A stretch of 64,000 nucleotides of DNA from Strigamia acuminata (GCA_949358305.1 OX442314.1:62567369-62631368), one strand, 5' to 3'. Counted from the stretch's first letter, positions 29,510 to 41,426 are shown. The notes: generated by a model not told the origin, from the sequence alone. Made by a program: numbers and translations.

Positions 29510-30009
29510 TGTGGAGTTTTTCGGGTTTTGACGAGGCGATAACGATTGCCAGGGGGCGGGCGGACACGCAAGAATATGTTCGATAGACGTTTTGGGGGTA
29601 AACAGCCAAATGGGGGCTGTTCCTTATGGTCAACCAATCAGGGTTGACCAGTGAGATATTTAAAGAGGGATTGTTTGATAATAAAATTACTTTTGATTTG
29701 AACTGAACAAGCGTGTGTCATGTTATTTCTTAGTCAGCTGTCAATTTGTTTTTGATAGTTTACATCAGAAGTGGGATAGACGAATTCAATGCGACGATAG
29801 ATGATAAAGTAGACGATAAAGTAGAGAAAGTAAGAGGCAACGACTGTTTTTGGCGACGGGAACGAAATTCGGGGTAACAAATAACGCGTGGACGGTTTGG
29901 GAAACGAGAGACGATTCACCGAATAAACACGTGTTACGAAGGTTAGCCGAACTTCGAACGAGAGATGGCCGACGCGGAAGCAGTATTAGCAGAAATCCAA
30001 CGTAAAGAG
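29510..30009 (+). mobile_element. Gypsy-2b: 5' LTR, leader and first codons of gag
   Basis: LTR 29510-29764 (TGTGGAG...GTTTACA) is followed by TCAGAAGTGGGAT, complementary to a tRNA-Leu-type 3' arm, then a 200-bp leader and ATG 29965 (MADAEAVLAEIQRKE). Homology to Gypsy-2 stops at 30009, where the repeat-bearing sequence begins. The same gag start is present again at 33421. Confidence 0.8.
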
Positions 30010-30435
30010 TGTTAGAATATTATACAGGGTGAAACAAAAGTCTGTTCCCCTCAAATATTTCCTGAGCAATTGCATCTAGGCCAACTTTGATGAAGCGATC
30101 GTATAGGAAGTTGGGTGAGAACAATCCAATGATGTCATCAATTTTGACCTTGAAAGCCATTTTCAAGGTTATTCAGTTGCTAACTTCTAAACCAATCAGG
30201 TTAGAGCAAAAAAGTCAATTACAAAGTTGAAGAGCACCATCAAATTAGTACTATCCAACTTATCTTAGTCATCTTCATTTAAATGATTTCTTTTTAAAAA
30301 GGAAACAAATCAGAAAAAAATCAGCAAAGTGAAATTTTTCATACTTGTGAAAAAAAAATTAATGAGGCATTACAAAAAGATAGTGATGATTTTTATTGTG
30401 TACTTGCACAGTAATGCACATTTGAATATATTTAT
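30010..30435. other. Unclassified repeat part of the duplicated unit
   Basis: It begins TGTTAGAATATTATACAGGGTG; the first 14 bases match the Copia-4 LTR start at 39369. The same sequence is at 33466-33891. No coding capacity. Confidence 0.4.
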
Positions 30436-30887
30436 TTAACACTAGAAAGATCAGAGCGGTCATTTTGACCGCAACAGCTGTTTTAAACAGCTGTAGCAAT
30501 AAACTCAATGGGTTTACAATGCTGGTATTTTTTTCACTTTTACTAACTTATTATACTTTACATCATAAATCAGCAAACGTGGCTTTTTTCTGTAAAAAAA
30601 ATTAAAAAAATTGAATTGACCTAGAAAGGCCAAAAGCGGTCCAAATGACCGCTTGAAACAACGCGCACAAGACGTGCACGAAACGTGGACAAAACGCGCA
30701 CAAATCGTGCAAAATACATAAACAATACGTGTATCTTGCGTTTTGCCATCAAATTGATCAGTAAAACGCGAAGAAAATAGCAAAACAAAAATTGATGGTC
30801 TTGTGCGCATTGTTTCAAGCGGTCATTTTGACCAATTTCGGCCTTTCTAGGTCGGCGAAAATTCCGGCCTTTCTAGTAGAAATTTAA
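30436..30887. mobile_element. piggyBac-like palindromic element between TTAA sites
   Basis: TTAACACTAGAAAG begins it and CTTTCTAGTAGAAATTTAA ends it. Within it 30618-30853 is a tighter palindrome with arms of about 50 bp (GACCTAGAAAGGCC and GGCCTTTCTAGGTC). TTAA flanks and CTAGAAAG ends recall piggyBac non-autonomous elements. The two ends do not match perfectly. A copy is at 33892-34343. Confidence 0.45.
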
Positions 30888-30894
30888 TTTTTGC

Positions 30895-32592
30895 CTTTGT
30901 TGAATCCACCGTGACCTTAGTGGAATCCACTGTGACCTTAGTTGAATCCACCGTGACCTTAGTTGAATCCACCCTGACCTTAGTCGAATCCACCGTGACC
31001 TTAGTCAAATCCACCGTGACCTTAGTAGAATCCACCGTGACCTTTGTTGAATCCACCGTGACCTTAGTGGAATCCACCGTGACCTTAGTTGAATCCACCC
31101 TGACCTTAGTCGAATCCACCGTGACCTTAGTGGAATCCACCGTGACCTTAGTTGAATCCACCCTGACCTTAGTCGAATCCACCGTGACCTTAGTAGAATT
31201 CACAGTGACCTTTGTTGAATCCACCGTGACCTTAGTGGAATCCACCGTGACCTTAGTTGAATCCACTGTGACCTTAGTGGAATCCACCCTGCCCTTTGTT
31301 GAATCCACCGTGACATTAGTCAAATCCACCGTGACCTTAGTAGAATCCACCGTGACCTTAGTCGAATCCACCGTGACCTTAGTGGAATCCACCCTGCCCT
31401 TAGTTGAATCCACCGTGACCTTAGTTGAATCCACCCTGACCTTAGTCGAATCCACCGTGACCTTAGTTGAATCCACTGTGACCTTAGTGGAATCCACCCT
31501 GCCCTTTGTTGAATCCACCGTGACCTAAGTCAAATCCACCGTGACCTTAGTGGAATCCACCGTGACCTTAGTTGAATCCACCGCGACCTTAGTTGAATCC
31601 ACCCTGCCCTTTGTTGAATCCACCCTGACCTTAGTCGAATCCACCGTGACCTTAGTGGAATCCACCGTGACCTTAGTCAAATCCACCCTGACCTTAGTCG
31701 AATCCACCATGACCTTAGTGGAATTCACCGTGACCTTAGTTGAATCCACTGTGACCTTAGTGGAATCCACCCTGCCCTTTGTTGAATCCACCGTGACCTT
31801 AGTCAAATCCACCCTGACCTTAGTCGAATCCACCGTGACCTTAGTTGAATCCACCGTGACCTTAGTTGAATCCACTGTGACCTTAGTGGAATCCACCCTG
31901 CCCTTTGTTGAATCCACTGTGACCTTAGTCAAATCCACCGTGACCTTAGTGGAATCTACCGTGACCTTAGTGGAATCTACCGTGACCTTAGTCGAATCCA
32001 CCGTGATCTTAGTTGAATCCACCGTGACCTTAGTTGAATCCACCGTGACCTTAGTGGAATCCACCGTGACCTTAATCAAATCCATTGTGCTTTCAGTTGA
32101 ATCCACCGTGACCTTAGTTGAATCCACCCTGCCCTTTGTTGAATCCACCGTGACCTTAGTGGAATTCACCGTGACCTTAGTGGAATCCACCGTGACCTTA
32201 GTCGAATCCACCGTGACCTTAGTCGAATCCATCGTGACCTTAGTGGAATCCACCAGGACCTTTGTGGAATCCACCGTGACCTTAGTCGAATCCACCGTGA
32301 CCTTAGTTGAGTCCACCGTGACCTTAGTTGAATCCACCGTGACCTTAGTTGAATCCATCGTGACTTTAATCAAATCCACCCTGCCCTTTGTTGAATCTAC
32401 CGTGACTTTAGTCGAATCCACTGTGACCTTAGTGAAATCCACTGTGACCTTAGTCGAATCCACTGTAACCTTAATGGAATCCACCGTGACCTTAGTCGAA
32501 TCCACCGTGACCTTAGTGGAATCCACCGTGACCTTAGTTTAATCCACTGTGACCTTAGTTGAATCCACCCTGCCCTTTGTTGAATCCACCGT
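30895..32592. repeat. 21-bp minisatellite array 1a (about 81 units)
   Basis: Units vary around GACCTTAGTTGAATCCACC. Because 21 is a multiple of three and the unit lacks stops, long frames run on both strands (VTLVEST on plus, VDSTKVT on minus). These are by-products of the repeat and are broken by single TAA variants (31529, 32539). Confidence 0.95.
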
Positions 32593-32800
32593 GGGAAACA
32601 CTGTTGACTACGCAATTGAACTGTCCACCGTGACTTTAGTTGAATCCACCAAGCTGAACAAATGTCCAGACTTGATTATGCCCGGAGTCAAAAGCAGCAC
32701 AAGTCCGCGAAAGAATCGAGTATTATCCCGACTCAGATCGACTGCCTCGCTGTCGAAATCAAGCGAGAAACAAGTGCTAACTCGTGCTTATGGCCCGCAC
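32593..32800. repeat. Spacer element, copy 1 of 3
   Basis: Non-repeat segment beginning GGGAAACACTGTTGACTACG and ending CTTATGGCCCGCAC. It recurs at 33099-33405 and 36471-36776 with a longer right end. Here it is cut at CCCGCAC and the array resumes. Confidence 0.85.
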
Positions 32801-33098
32801 CGTGACCTTAGTGGAATCCACCGTGACCTTAGTTGAATCCACCGTGACCTTAGTTGAATCCACCCTGCCCTTTGTTGAATCCACCCTAACCTTAGTCGAA
32901 TCCACCGTGACCTTAGTTGAATCCACCGTGACCTTTGTTGAATCCACCCTGACCTTAGTCGAATCCACCGTGACCTTAGTTGAATCCACTGTGACCTTAG
33001 TGGAATCCACCGTGACCTTAGTGGAATCCACCGTGACCTTAGTTTAATCCACTGTGACCTTAGTTGAATCCACCCTGCCCTTTGTTGAATCCACCGTG
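32801..33098. repeat. 21-bp minisatellite array 1b (about 14 units)
   Basis: Same unit family as 1a, between two spacer copies. An internal duplication of array plus spacer explains it. Confidence 0.9.
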
Positions 33099-33405
33099 GG
33101 AAACACTGTTGACTACGCAATTGAACTGTCCACCGTGACTTTAGTTGAATCCACCAAGCTGAACAAATGTCCAGACTTGATTATGCCCGGAGTCAAAAGC
33201 AGCACAAGTCCGCGAAAGAATCGAGTATTATCCCGACTCAGATCGACTGCCTCGCTGTCGAAATCAAGCGAGAAACAAGTGCTAACTCGTGCTTATGGCC
33301 CGCACGGTCACACGAATCCAAACTTAACCTCGAGCTACGCCTAATTAAGCTAAAGCTCGTATCAAGCGGTGAAACTAAGCCACGCGCCGATAACACGAAT
33401 TAAAT

Positions 33406-36400
33406 AACTTCGAACGAGAGATGGCCGACGCGGAAGCAGTATTAGCAGAAATCCAACGTAAAGAGTGTTAGAATATTATACAGGGTGAAACAAAAGTCTG
33501 TTCCCCTCAAATATTTCCTGAGCAATTGCATCTACGCCAACTTTGATGAAGCGATCGTATAGGAAGTTGGGTGAGAACAATCCAATGATGTCATCAATTT
33601 TGACCTTGAAAGCCATTTTCAAGGTTATTCAGTTGCTAACTTCTAAACCAATCAGGTTAGAGCAAAAAAGTCAATTACAAAGTTGAAGAGCACCATCAAA
33701 TTAGTACTATCCAACTTATCTTAGTCATCTTCATTTAAATGATTTCTTTTTAAAAAGGAAACAAATCAGAAAAAAATCAGCAAAGTGAAATTTTTTATAC
33801 TTGTGAAAAAAAAATTAATGAGGCATTACAAAAAGATAGTGATGATTTTTATTGTGTACTTGCACAGTAATGCACATTTGAATATATTTATTTAACACTA
33901 GAAAGATCAGAGCGGTCATTTTGACCGCAACAGCTGTTTTAAACAGCTGTAGCAATAAACTCAATGGGTTTACAATGCTGGTATTTTTTTCACTTTTACT
34001 AACTTATTATACTTTACATCATAAATCAGCAAACGTGGCTTTTTTCTGTAAAAAAAATTAAAAAAATTGAATTGAGCTAGAAAGGCCAAAAGCGGTCCAA
34101 ATGACCGCTTGAAACAACGCGCACAAGACGTGCACGAAACGTGGACAAAACGCGCACAAATCGTGCAAAATACATAAACAATACGTGTATCTTGCGTTTT
34201 GCCATCAAATTGATCAGTAAAACGCGAAGAAAATAGCAAAACAAAAATTGATGGTCTTGTGCGCATTGTTTCAAGCGGTCATTTTGACCAATTTCGGCCT
34301 TTCTAGGTCGGCGAAAATTCCGGCCTTTCTAGTAGAAATTTAATTTTTGCCTTTGTTGAATCCACCGTGACCTTAGTGGAATCCACCGTGACCTTAGTTG
34401 AATCCACCGTGACCTTAGTTGAATCCACCCTGACCTTAGTCGAATCCACCGTGACCTTAGTCAAATCCACCGTGACCTTAGTAGAATCCACCGTGACCTT
34501 TGTTGAATCCACCGTGACCTTAGTGGAATCCACCGTGACCTTAGTTGAATCCACCCTGACCTTAGTGGAATCCACCCTGCCCTTTGTTGAATCCACCGTG
34601 ACCTTAGTCAAATCCACCGTGACCTTAGTAGAATCCACCGTGACCTTTGTTGAATCCACCGTGACCTTTGTTGAATCCACCGTGACCTTAGTGGAATCCA
34701 CCTTGACCTTAGTTGAATCCACCGTGACCTTAGTTGAATCCACCCTGTCCTTTGTTGAATCCACCCTAACCTTAGTCGAATCCACCGTGACCTTAGTTGA
34801 ATCCACCGTGACCTTAGTTGAATCCACCCTGCCCTTTGTTGAATCCACCCTGACCTTAGTCGAATCCACCGTGACCTTAGTTGAATCCACTGTGACCTTA
34901 GTGGAATCCACCGTGACCTTAGTTGAATCCACCGCGACCTTAGTTGAATCCACCCTGCCCTTTGTTGAATCCACCCTGACCTTAGTCGAATCCACCGTGA
35001 CCTTAGTTGAATCCACCGTGACCTTAGTTGAATTCACCCTGACCTTAGTCGAATCCACCGTGACCTTAGTTGAATCCACTGTGACCTTAGTGGAATCCAC
35101 CCTGCCCTTTGTTGAATCCACCGTGACCTAAGTCAAATCCACCGTGACCTTAGTGGAATCCACCGTGACCTTAGTTGAATCCACTGTGACCTTAGTGGAA
35201 TCCACCCTGCCCTTTGTTAAATCCACCCTGACCTTAGTCGAATCCACCGTGACCTTAGTAGAATCCACCGTGACCTTTGTTGAATCCACCGTGACCTTTG
35301 TTGAATCCACCGTGACCTTTGTTGAATCCACTGTGACCTTAGTGGAATCCACCGTGACCTTAGTTGAATCCACCGTGACCTTAGTTGAATCCACCCTGCC
35401 CTTTGTTGAATCCACCCTAACCTTAGTCGAATCCACCGTGACCTTAGTTGAATCCACCGTGACCTTAGTTAAATCCACCCTGCCCTTTGTTGAATCCACC
35501 CTGACCTTAGTCGAATCCACCGTGACCTTAGTTGAATCCACTGTGACCTTAGTGGAATCCACCCTGCCCTTTGTTGAATCCACCGTGACCTTAGTCAAAT
35601 CCACCGTGACTTTAGTGGAATTCACCGTGACCTTAGTTGAATCCACTGTGACCTTAGTGGAATCCACCCTGCCCTTTGTTGAATCCACCGTGACCTTAGT
35701 CAAATCCACCCTGACCTTAGTCGAATCCACCGTGACCTTAGTTGAATCCACCGTGACCTTAGTTGAATCCACTGTGACCTTAGTGGAATCCACCCTGCCC
35801 TTTGTTGAATCCACTGTGACCTTAGTCAAATCCACCGTGACCTTAGTGGAATCTACCGTGACCTTAGTGGAATCTACCGTGACCTTAGTCGAATCCACCG
35901 TGATCTTAGTTGAATCCACCGTGACCTTAGTTGAATCCACCGTGACCTTAGTGGAATCCACCGTGACCTTAATCAAATCCATCGTGCTTTCAGTTGAATC
36001 CACCGTGACCTTAGTTGAATCCACCCTGCCCTTTGTTGAATCCACCGTGACCTTAGTGGAATTCACCGTGACCTTAGTGGAATCCACCGTGACCTTAGTC
36101 GAATCCACCGTGACCTTAGTGGAATCCACCAGGACCTTTGTGGAATCCACCGTGACCTTAGTCGAATCCACCGTGACCTTAGTTGAGTCCACCGTGACCT
36201 TAGTTGAATCCACCGTGACCTTAGTTGAATCCATCGTGACCTTAATCAAATCTACCCTGCCCTTTGTTGAATCTACCGTGACTTTAGTCGAATCCACTGT
36301 GACCTTAGTGGAATCCACCGTGACCTTAGTCGAATCCATTGTAACCTTAATGGAATCCACCGTGACCTTAGTCGAATCCACCGTGACCTTAGTGGAATCC

Positions 36401-36776
36401 ACCGTGACCTTAGTTGAATCCACTGTGACCTTAGTTGAATCCACCCTGCCCTTTGTTGAATCCACCGTGGGAAACACTGTTGACTACGCAATTGAACTGT
36501 CCACCGTGACTTTAGTTGAATCCACCAAGCTGAACAAATGTCCAGACTTGATTATGCCCGGAGTCAAAAGCAGCACAAGTCCGCGAAAGAATCGAGTATT
36601 ATCCCGACTCAGATCGACTGCCTCGCTGTCGAAATCAAGCGAGAAACAAGTGCTAACTCGTGCTTATGGCCCGCACGGTCACACGAATCCAAACTTAACC
36701 TCGAGCTACGCCTAATTAAGCTAAAGCTCGTATCAAGCGGTGAAACTAAGTCACGCGCCGATAACACGAATTAAAT
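33406..36776. repeat. Tandem duplication, unit 2 (3371 bp)
   Basis: Repeats unit 1 from the gag start to ATAACACGAATTAAAT. The array lengths differ, which accounts for the size difference. The 5' 900 bp differ only at scattered positions. Confidence 0.85.
34351..36470. repeat. 21-bp minisatellite array 2 (about 101 units)
   Basis: Same unit and the same runs of variants (CTGCCCTTTG, GTGATCTTAG, a diverged unit with TGCTTTCAG) as array 1a, in the same order toward the right end. This shows descent from a common array by duplication and internal expansion. Confidence 0.95.
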
Positions 36777-37163
36777 TGACACAAAGATTTCAGATTGAAG
36801 GCTAAACGACCTTATCTTGCCAAAATAACGATGCGTCACCGTGCTTAAAACAGTACAAAGAGGCGGAAAAACAACAGGTTCGAGTGGATAAAAGTGTGAG
36901 TTAACACAAGCAATAATGATCAATGAAAGCCTGAAGTCATATCCCAGAACTCCAGGGTGAATTAAAGCTACGAGTGAGCTTTAGAAATGAGTTAAAACTC
37001 AGCCATGAGCACTGGCTCCAGAGAGCACTTACGCGTTCGGGTTACTGAGCTTAACTGCCAAAAAAAAGAAAAAATAGGGTGAAAGGTAAACTTGGACTCA
37101 ACCAAGCTCGACCAATCATGGAAGAGTCAAGAGCCAATCAGTACAGTCGGTGCATACTAAGTG
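36777..37163. other. Flank of Gypsy-2, no gene recognised
   Basis: Unique-looking sequence. It ends with AGTG (37160-37163), the left copy of the Gypsy-2 target duplication. Confidence 0.5.
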
Positions 37164-37409
37164 TGTAAACTATCCCAAAGCTGAGACTAGCTGACCCGAA
37201 ATTACCAAGATACGCACAACAAGCTTAGTTAACTTCAAGTGATTTTATTAAACAAAACAAACTGATTATATATCACACTGATTGGTTGATTACAAAGAAC
37301 GGCCCCCAATTGGCTGTTCACCCCCAAAACGTTTATCGGACATATTCCGTTTGTGTCCGCCCGCCCCCTGGCGATCGTTATCGCCCGTTACACCCGAAAA
37401 AACTCCACA
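37164..37409 (-). repeat. Gypsy-2 3' LTR
   Basis: TGTAAACTATCCC...AACTCCACA on the plus strand, so TGTGGAG...GTTTACA in element sense. Confidence 0.88.
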
Positions 37410-37422
37410 CTCGGTCATCCGA

Positions 37423-38039
37423 CTAAATGTCGGCGTCCCCGCCGACACTTGTTAATTCGTCTTTGGCTCCTGATGCCGCGTTGTCCTCGAAGGTCCATTT
37501 CTTCATCTGGTCGATTGATGCGGTCGTTTTGTATCGAGGCGGGTTCTCGAGACTTGTAATCTCGTACACTGTGCTCGAAATCCGCCGACTTACTCGCAAT
37601 GGTCCTCGATACAGATTACTGAGTTTTCCCGCTTTGCCTTGTATTGCGATCGCTTTCCTTCGTACGACGACCATATCCCCGACTTCGTATGTCCGGTTTG
37701 GTCCTCGATGTCTATCGAACGCCTTTTTCTGCCTGATCTGGTTTTCCGTCAGTGTTTCGTATGCTTCGTTCCTTACATCTTCGATTTCCGTCTCGTCTCC
37801 GTCGTTTTCCTCGACTACTATCGCTGCTAATCTTGGTTCGATGATCGTTCTCGGCTGGAATCCGTACAACACCTCCAATAGTGTTTTCTTGGTCGATTGG
37901 TTGACTCTTGAGTTGATCGCGATTTTGACCTTGTCGATCCCTTTGCTCCAATCGCTCCCGTCGTCCTTCGTCGTTTGGCTCGCCAACATCGGGACTATCG
38001 TTCGGTTCATCCTTTCCACTTGCCCGTTCGCTCTCGCCC
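37423..38039 (-). pseudogene. pol: Gypsy-2 integrase C-terminal part
   Basis: Minus frame containing ERMNRTIVPMLAS (the glutamate of the catalytic triad lies in this ERMNR block), then DKVKIAINSRVNQSTKKT, and a GPY/F-like tail (LYRGPLRVSRRI, VYEITSLE), ending at GGDADI. It is cut at 38039/38040, where Copia-4 RT on the other strand begins. Confidence 0.82.
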
Positions 38040-39350
38040 GTAGTGGACTTCTCCATCGTACGCATCATGTTTACGCTACTTGTTTGCATGCTGAAGTGGT
38101 CCTACGTTCAAGCAGATGTCAAATGTGCTTACCTCTACGCGAAATTGCACAAGGTTGTTTACATGCGTCAACCAAAAGGATTTGTTTGTGAAGGCAAAGA
38201 GAATTACGTGTGCAGACTCCTTTGAGCGATTTACGGACTACATCAATCCGGTAGAGAATGGGGCTTGGAGTTGGAGGAGCCTTTTTTGAAACTCGGCCTG
38301 CAGCATGTGAACTGGTGCAATTGCGTTTACAAGTACGGAGTCGTTGCGTATTTGATCGTGTAAGTGGACAATATCGTCGTTTTTGGTAAACATCATGAGG
38401 ATGCGATCAACGTGCTCAACATGATCAAGACGCAGTTTGACTTAGTCATTTTAGGACAAACAAAAAAACTTTTGGGAGTCGAATTTTATTCGTACAAACA
38501 GCAAATGGTCCTACATCAAAGATCGTACGTCAACAAGGTGTTGTTAAGATTCAAAAATCATTTGGACTCGGTTAAGATAAGATCTCAACCGATGACAAAA
38601 TCAACCATTCTCACAAAACAAGATTGTCCAAATACTATTGATGACATTAGGATCATGGAGAAAATCCCCTATAGAAGCTTGCTGGGTTCTTTGGCGTTCA
38701 TCGGATCAAGGACGAGACCCGATATGACTTATGCAATTAACATCCTAAGTCAGTTCCAGTCAAACCCAGGATGGGACCACTGGATTGCTTTGCTAGACCT
38801 GCTCAGCTATTTGAGAACGACAAAGAACTATGGATTGATGTTATTCCCGAACAATCGAATCGAAGTCATTGGATATAGTGACTCCGATTATGCCAACAAT
38901 AGAGACGACCAAATCTCCGTTGGAGGAACTCTTGTGACGTTGGGAAGCGCACCCATTTACTGGAGGACCTTCAAGCAGCGGAATGTTACATTGTCAACCA
39001 TGGAGGCCGAATATGTGGCCCTTACGGAAACTGTAAAGGACTACATCTGGATTGTAAGGGTCTTACATGAGATTGTTCCCGATCTAGCGGATAAATTCTT
39101 TCATCATGTCATGTGCGACAATATCTCGACGGTGGATTTTACCAAGTCTAACGTTGAAAACCGTAAAACAAAACACATAGACGTCAGATATCACTTTATT
39201 CGGGAGCTTGTAAAAAGAAATAACCTCCAAATCGTACATGTGGGGACAAAATGTAATTTTGCGGATATTTTTACAAAATCGGTTGATAAAACTGATCTTA
39301 TACAATTTTGTAATCGTTTCTTAATTGATTTGAGTCTCTTAAGCGCCTGA
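38040..39350 (+). pseudogene. pol: Copia-4 RT and RNase H, 5'-truncated, two nonsense codons
   Basis: It begins inside RT at VVDFSIVRIMFTLL and runs through DVKCAYLYAKLHKVVYM, YGLHQSG, the RT C-terminus (RSLLGSLAFIGSRTRPD) and RNase H (GYSDSDYANN, STMEAEYVALTE, RKTKHIDVRYHFIREL). TGA at 38223-38225 and TAA at 38361-38363 interrupt it. The second replaces the Tyr of the catalytic YVDD box, and the last Asp is Asn, so the active site is dead twice over. No LTR, gag or integrase on the left. Confidence 0.88.
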
Positions 39351-39368
39351 TAATATGAGGGGGCCGAT

Positions 39369-40148
39369 TGTTAGAATATTACATGTATTTGTCAATTGCT
39401 ATGTATATTTAACTGTATCATATTATTTTTGTTCAGCATATTGTTACGCGGTAGAGCCGTACCGTGTATCGGCTGGCTCTGCTCGCTCTGTTTAGGCATT
39501 TAATACAATGAATTCTCACTAGACGGCGCTGTGCACCTAATAAGATGCACAGACCGTTCAACTTAGTTGATAGGGGGAATAGGAGTTTACTTAGTGAGTT
39601 GATTAAGCCAGAGAGCTCAGATCTCTTTTGAGTCTCAACCTGTTACCTTCACCTACTACTGCCAGCCGGTTGACGGTCAGGCAGGACTAGGTTTTCTAAA
39701 CTGAATTGAATTGACAACAGCATCATCCTTATTTAGTTATTTATTTGATTTGAATGAATGATTTATATTTTAGGTTAATAAATGAACAAATGTAATAAGA
39801 GCTGTTGACCGAACATTTACATTAGTAAATGTCCGACTTTGAATAATAAAGCCAGTAGGCATTTTACATATAAAACCCTGTGTCATTCTTGATCAAATTC
39901 ATGTCACGTAGGACTAAATCAATCCCCATTTAGCCACGTAACAATATTACTTTAATCCTTAGCCGTGTGTGTTACGGCATTTGTTTACATTTATACTTTG
40001 TATTTCACCCACAAGGTGGCGCTGTATACCTATGGGTCATGTGATTGCAAAGAATAAATTCTCACTTACTGTTTTGTTTCTGACCAGTAAAGACTGTGTG
40101 CTTCTTTTCAACCACTAATGTTTTTCCACACCACTGTGAGTTTACACA
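39369..40148 (+). repeat. Copia-4 3' LTR, split by Gypsy-3
   Basis: A GAGGGGGCCGA purine tract precedes TGTTAGAATATTACATG at 39369. The LTR runs to 39441, is interrupted by a Gypsy-3 LTR with ATAT duplications, and continues 39948 to about 40148 (GTTTACACA). The right boundary is inferred from where Gypsy-2 sequence resumes. Confidence 0.65.
39442..39943 (+). repeat. Gypsy-3 LTR, leftmost complete copy
   Basis: 502 bp, TGTTACGCGG...CCACGTAACA, between ATAT (39438-39441) and ATAT (39944-39947). It is not followed by Gypsy-3 internal sequence but by the same flank that follows the right LTR, so locally it has the form of a solo LTR. Confidence 0.92.
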
Positions 40149-41426
40149 AGTTTAATGCATAAACCAACATCGTCGACCACGTAGAACTCGACACCCGTCA
40201 ATTTCACGTTTGCGCTTTCTACATCACATCTCGTTCGTCCGCGGTAGCGACTTGCGTCCTGATTAAACCCTTCGATCACGTATTCGTAGTCCGGCTCCTC
40301 GATCTTCGTACGTTGCGAAAACGTCTTACTAATTAGACACACGGCGCTTTGCGTATCGATTCCCGCGCTGCATTTCTTTCCATCGACCCACATCATGGTC
40401 TCGAATTCTGGCTGCATCTCCTCGGCTTCGATTTTGTAAATCTTCTTCGTTTTAACGTCCAACTTGTCCTTTGATGGCTGCTTCCGCTCTTTCTTCGGCT
40501 CTGGACACGCGTTTGCCATGTGCCCAAACCCGTTACAATTGAAGCTTTTTACTCCATTTGGACACGCATTCGCCAGGTGGCCCGATTCGTGGCATTTAAA
40601 ACATTTCAGCTCGTTCGGACAATCTGATTTCTGGTGCCCCTTCTCGCCGCACCTAAAACACTTCGGCCCCGCGTCGAATCCCCTTCCGTTTGGCTTCGCC
40701 ACGCTTGGCCTCGACTTCGCTTCAATCGTTGTCCCCTTCGCTCGCGCTTCCAAGTCTTGCGCCGTTCCAACCATATCGCTGATGTATTGATATTTGATGA
40801 CGTACATCGGCGCTGTTGCCGATTTGCTCTTTAATCTGTCTAGCAAGTAATTCTGCGCGTCGTTGATCGACATTCCCAATCGTTTGCACGTGGCCCATTT
40901 TTGTCGCAAATAGGTTTCGGTAGTCTCGTCGTTCTTCTGCGGTGCTCGAATCAATTTTTCTTTGTCTTCGTACGACAACTGCCGATCTGGGAAATTCTTT
41001 GTTAACTCAACCGCCCATACGTCGAAGTTCCGGATCGTTGTGCCCGCGCTGTCTTGCCACACTTTCGCTGGTCCCTCTAACGCTGCTGCCGCCGTAGTTA
41101 CGTTCGTCCAATGGTACTCCTTCGCGTATTCACGAACGTCCTGTAACCATTGCGTGGTCGTACGCAGCTCGCTTCGAGTGCCCGAAAATCGTGGTAATTT
41201 TGGCGCGTTCTTAACTTCTTTCTTCTCTTTCGGCGCCTCTGGTTTCGTCTGCATCGCTAGCATCGTCTCCGTCATTTGTTTTATCATCTTTTGCACTTGA
41301 TCCGCACTAAATCCGCCGTTCGTCACCGCTTCTATTGGTACATTTTCTTCTATCTTCGGATCGTTGTCTTCTACTTTCTCTTCGTCTTTCTCTTCTTCTT
41401 CTTTGTCGTCGTCATCTTCGTCGTCG
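39944..41426. repeat. Duplicated flank (1483 bp), identical as far as seen to 50213-51695
   Basis: It carries the Copia-4 LTR remainder and the C-terminal 430 codons of Gypsy-2 gag. The junction to the partial LTR at 41425-41427 shares only CG. The frame and translated product equal those at 50411. Confidence 0.9.
40142..41426 (-). pseudogene. gag: Gypsy-2 gag/protease, duplicated truncated copy
   Basis: Encodes the same residues as the full copy at 50411-51898 but lacks the N-terminus, being fused to a partial Gypsy-3 LTR at 41426. It is open throughout. It is an exact duplicate, so either very recent or an assembly of two haplotypes. Confidence 0.88.

Larger units (their letters stand above)
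29950..33405. repeat. Tandem duplication, unit 1 (3456 bp)
   Basis: It starts inside the gypsy leader just before the gag ATG and ends where the same bases restart at 33406. It contains the gag start, about 430 bp of unclassified sequence, a palindromic element, two 21-bp arrays and two copies of a 200-bp spacer. Offset to unit 2 is constant (3456) through the first 900 bp. Confidence 0.85.

Noticed and set aside
30895-36470. CRISPR-like array
   Set aside because: The repeats are contiguous 21-bp units without unique spacers, in eukaryotic DNA.
30847-36715. Long open frames on both strands (up to 523 codons) as real genes
   Set aside because: They are translations of a 21-bp tandem repeat without stops. 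There is no domain, and the frames end only at single variant units.
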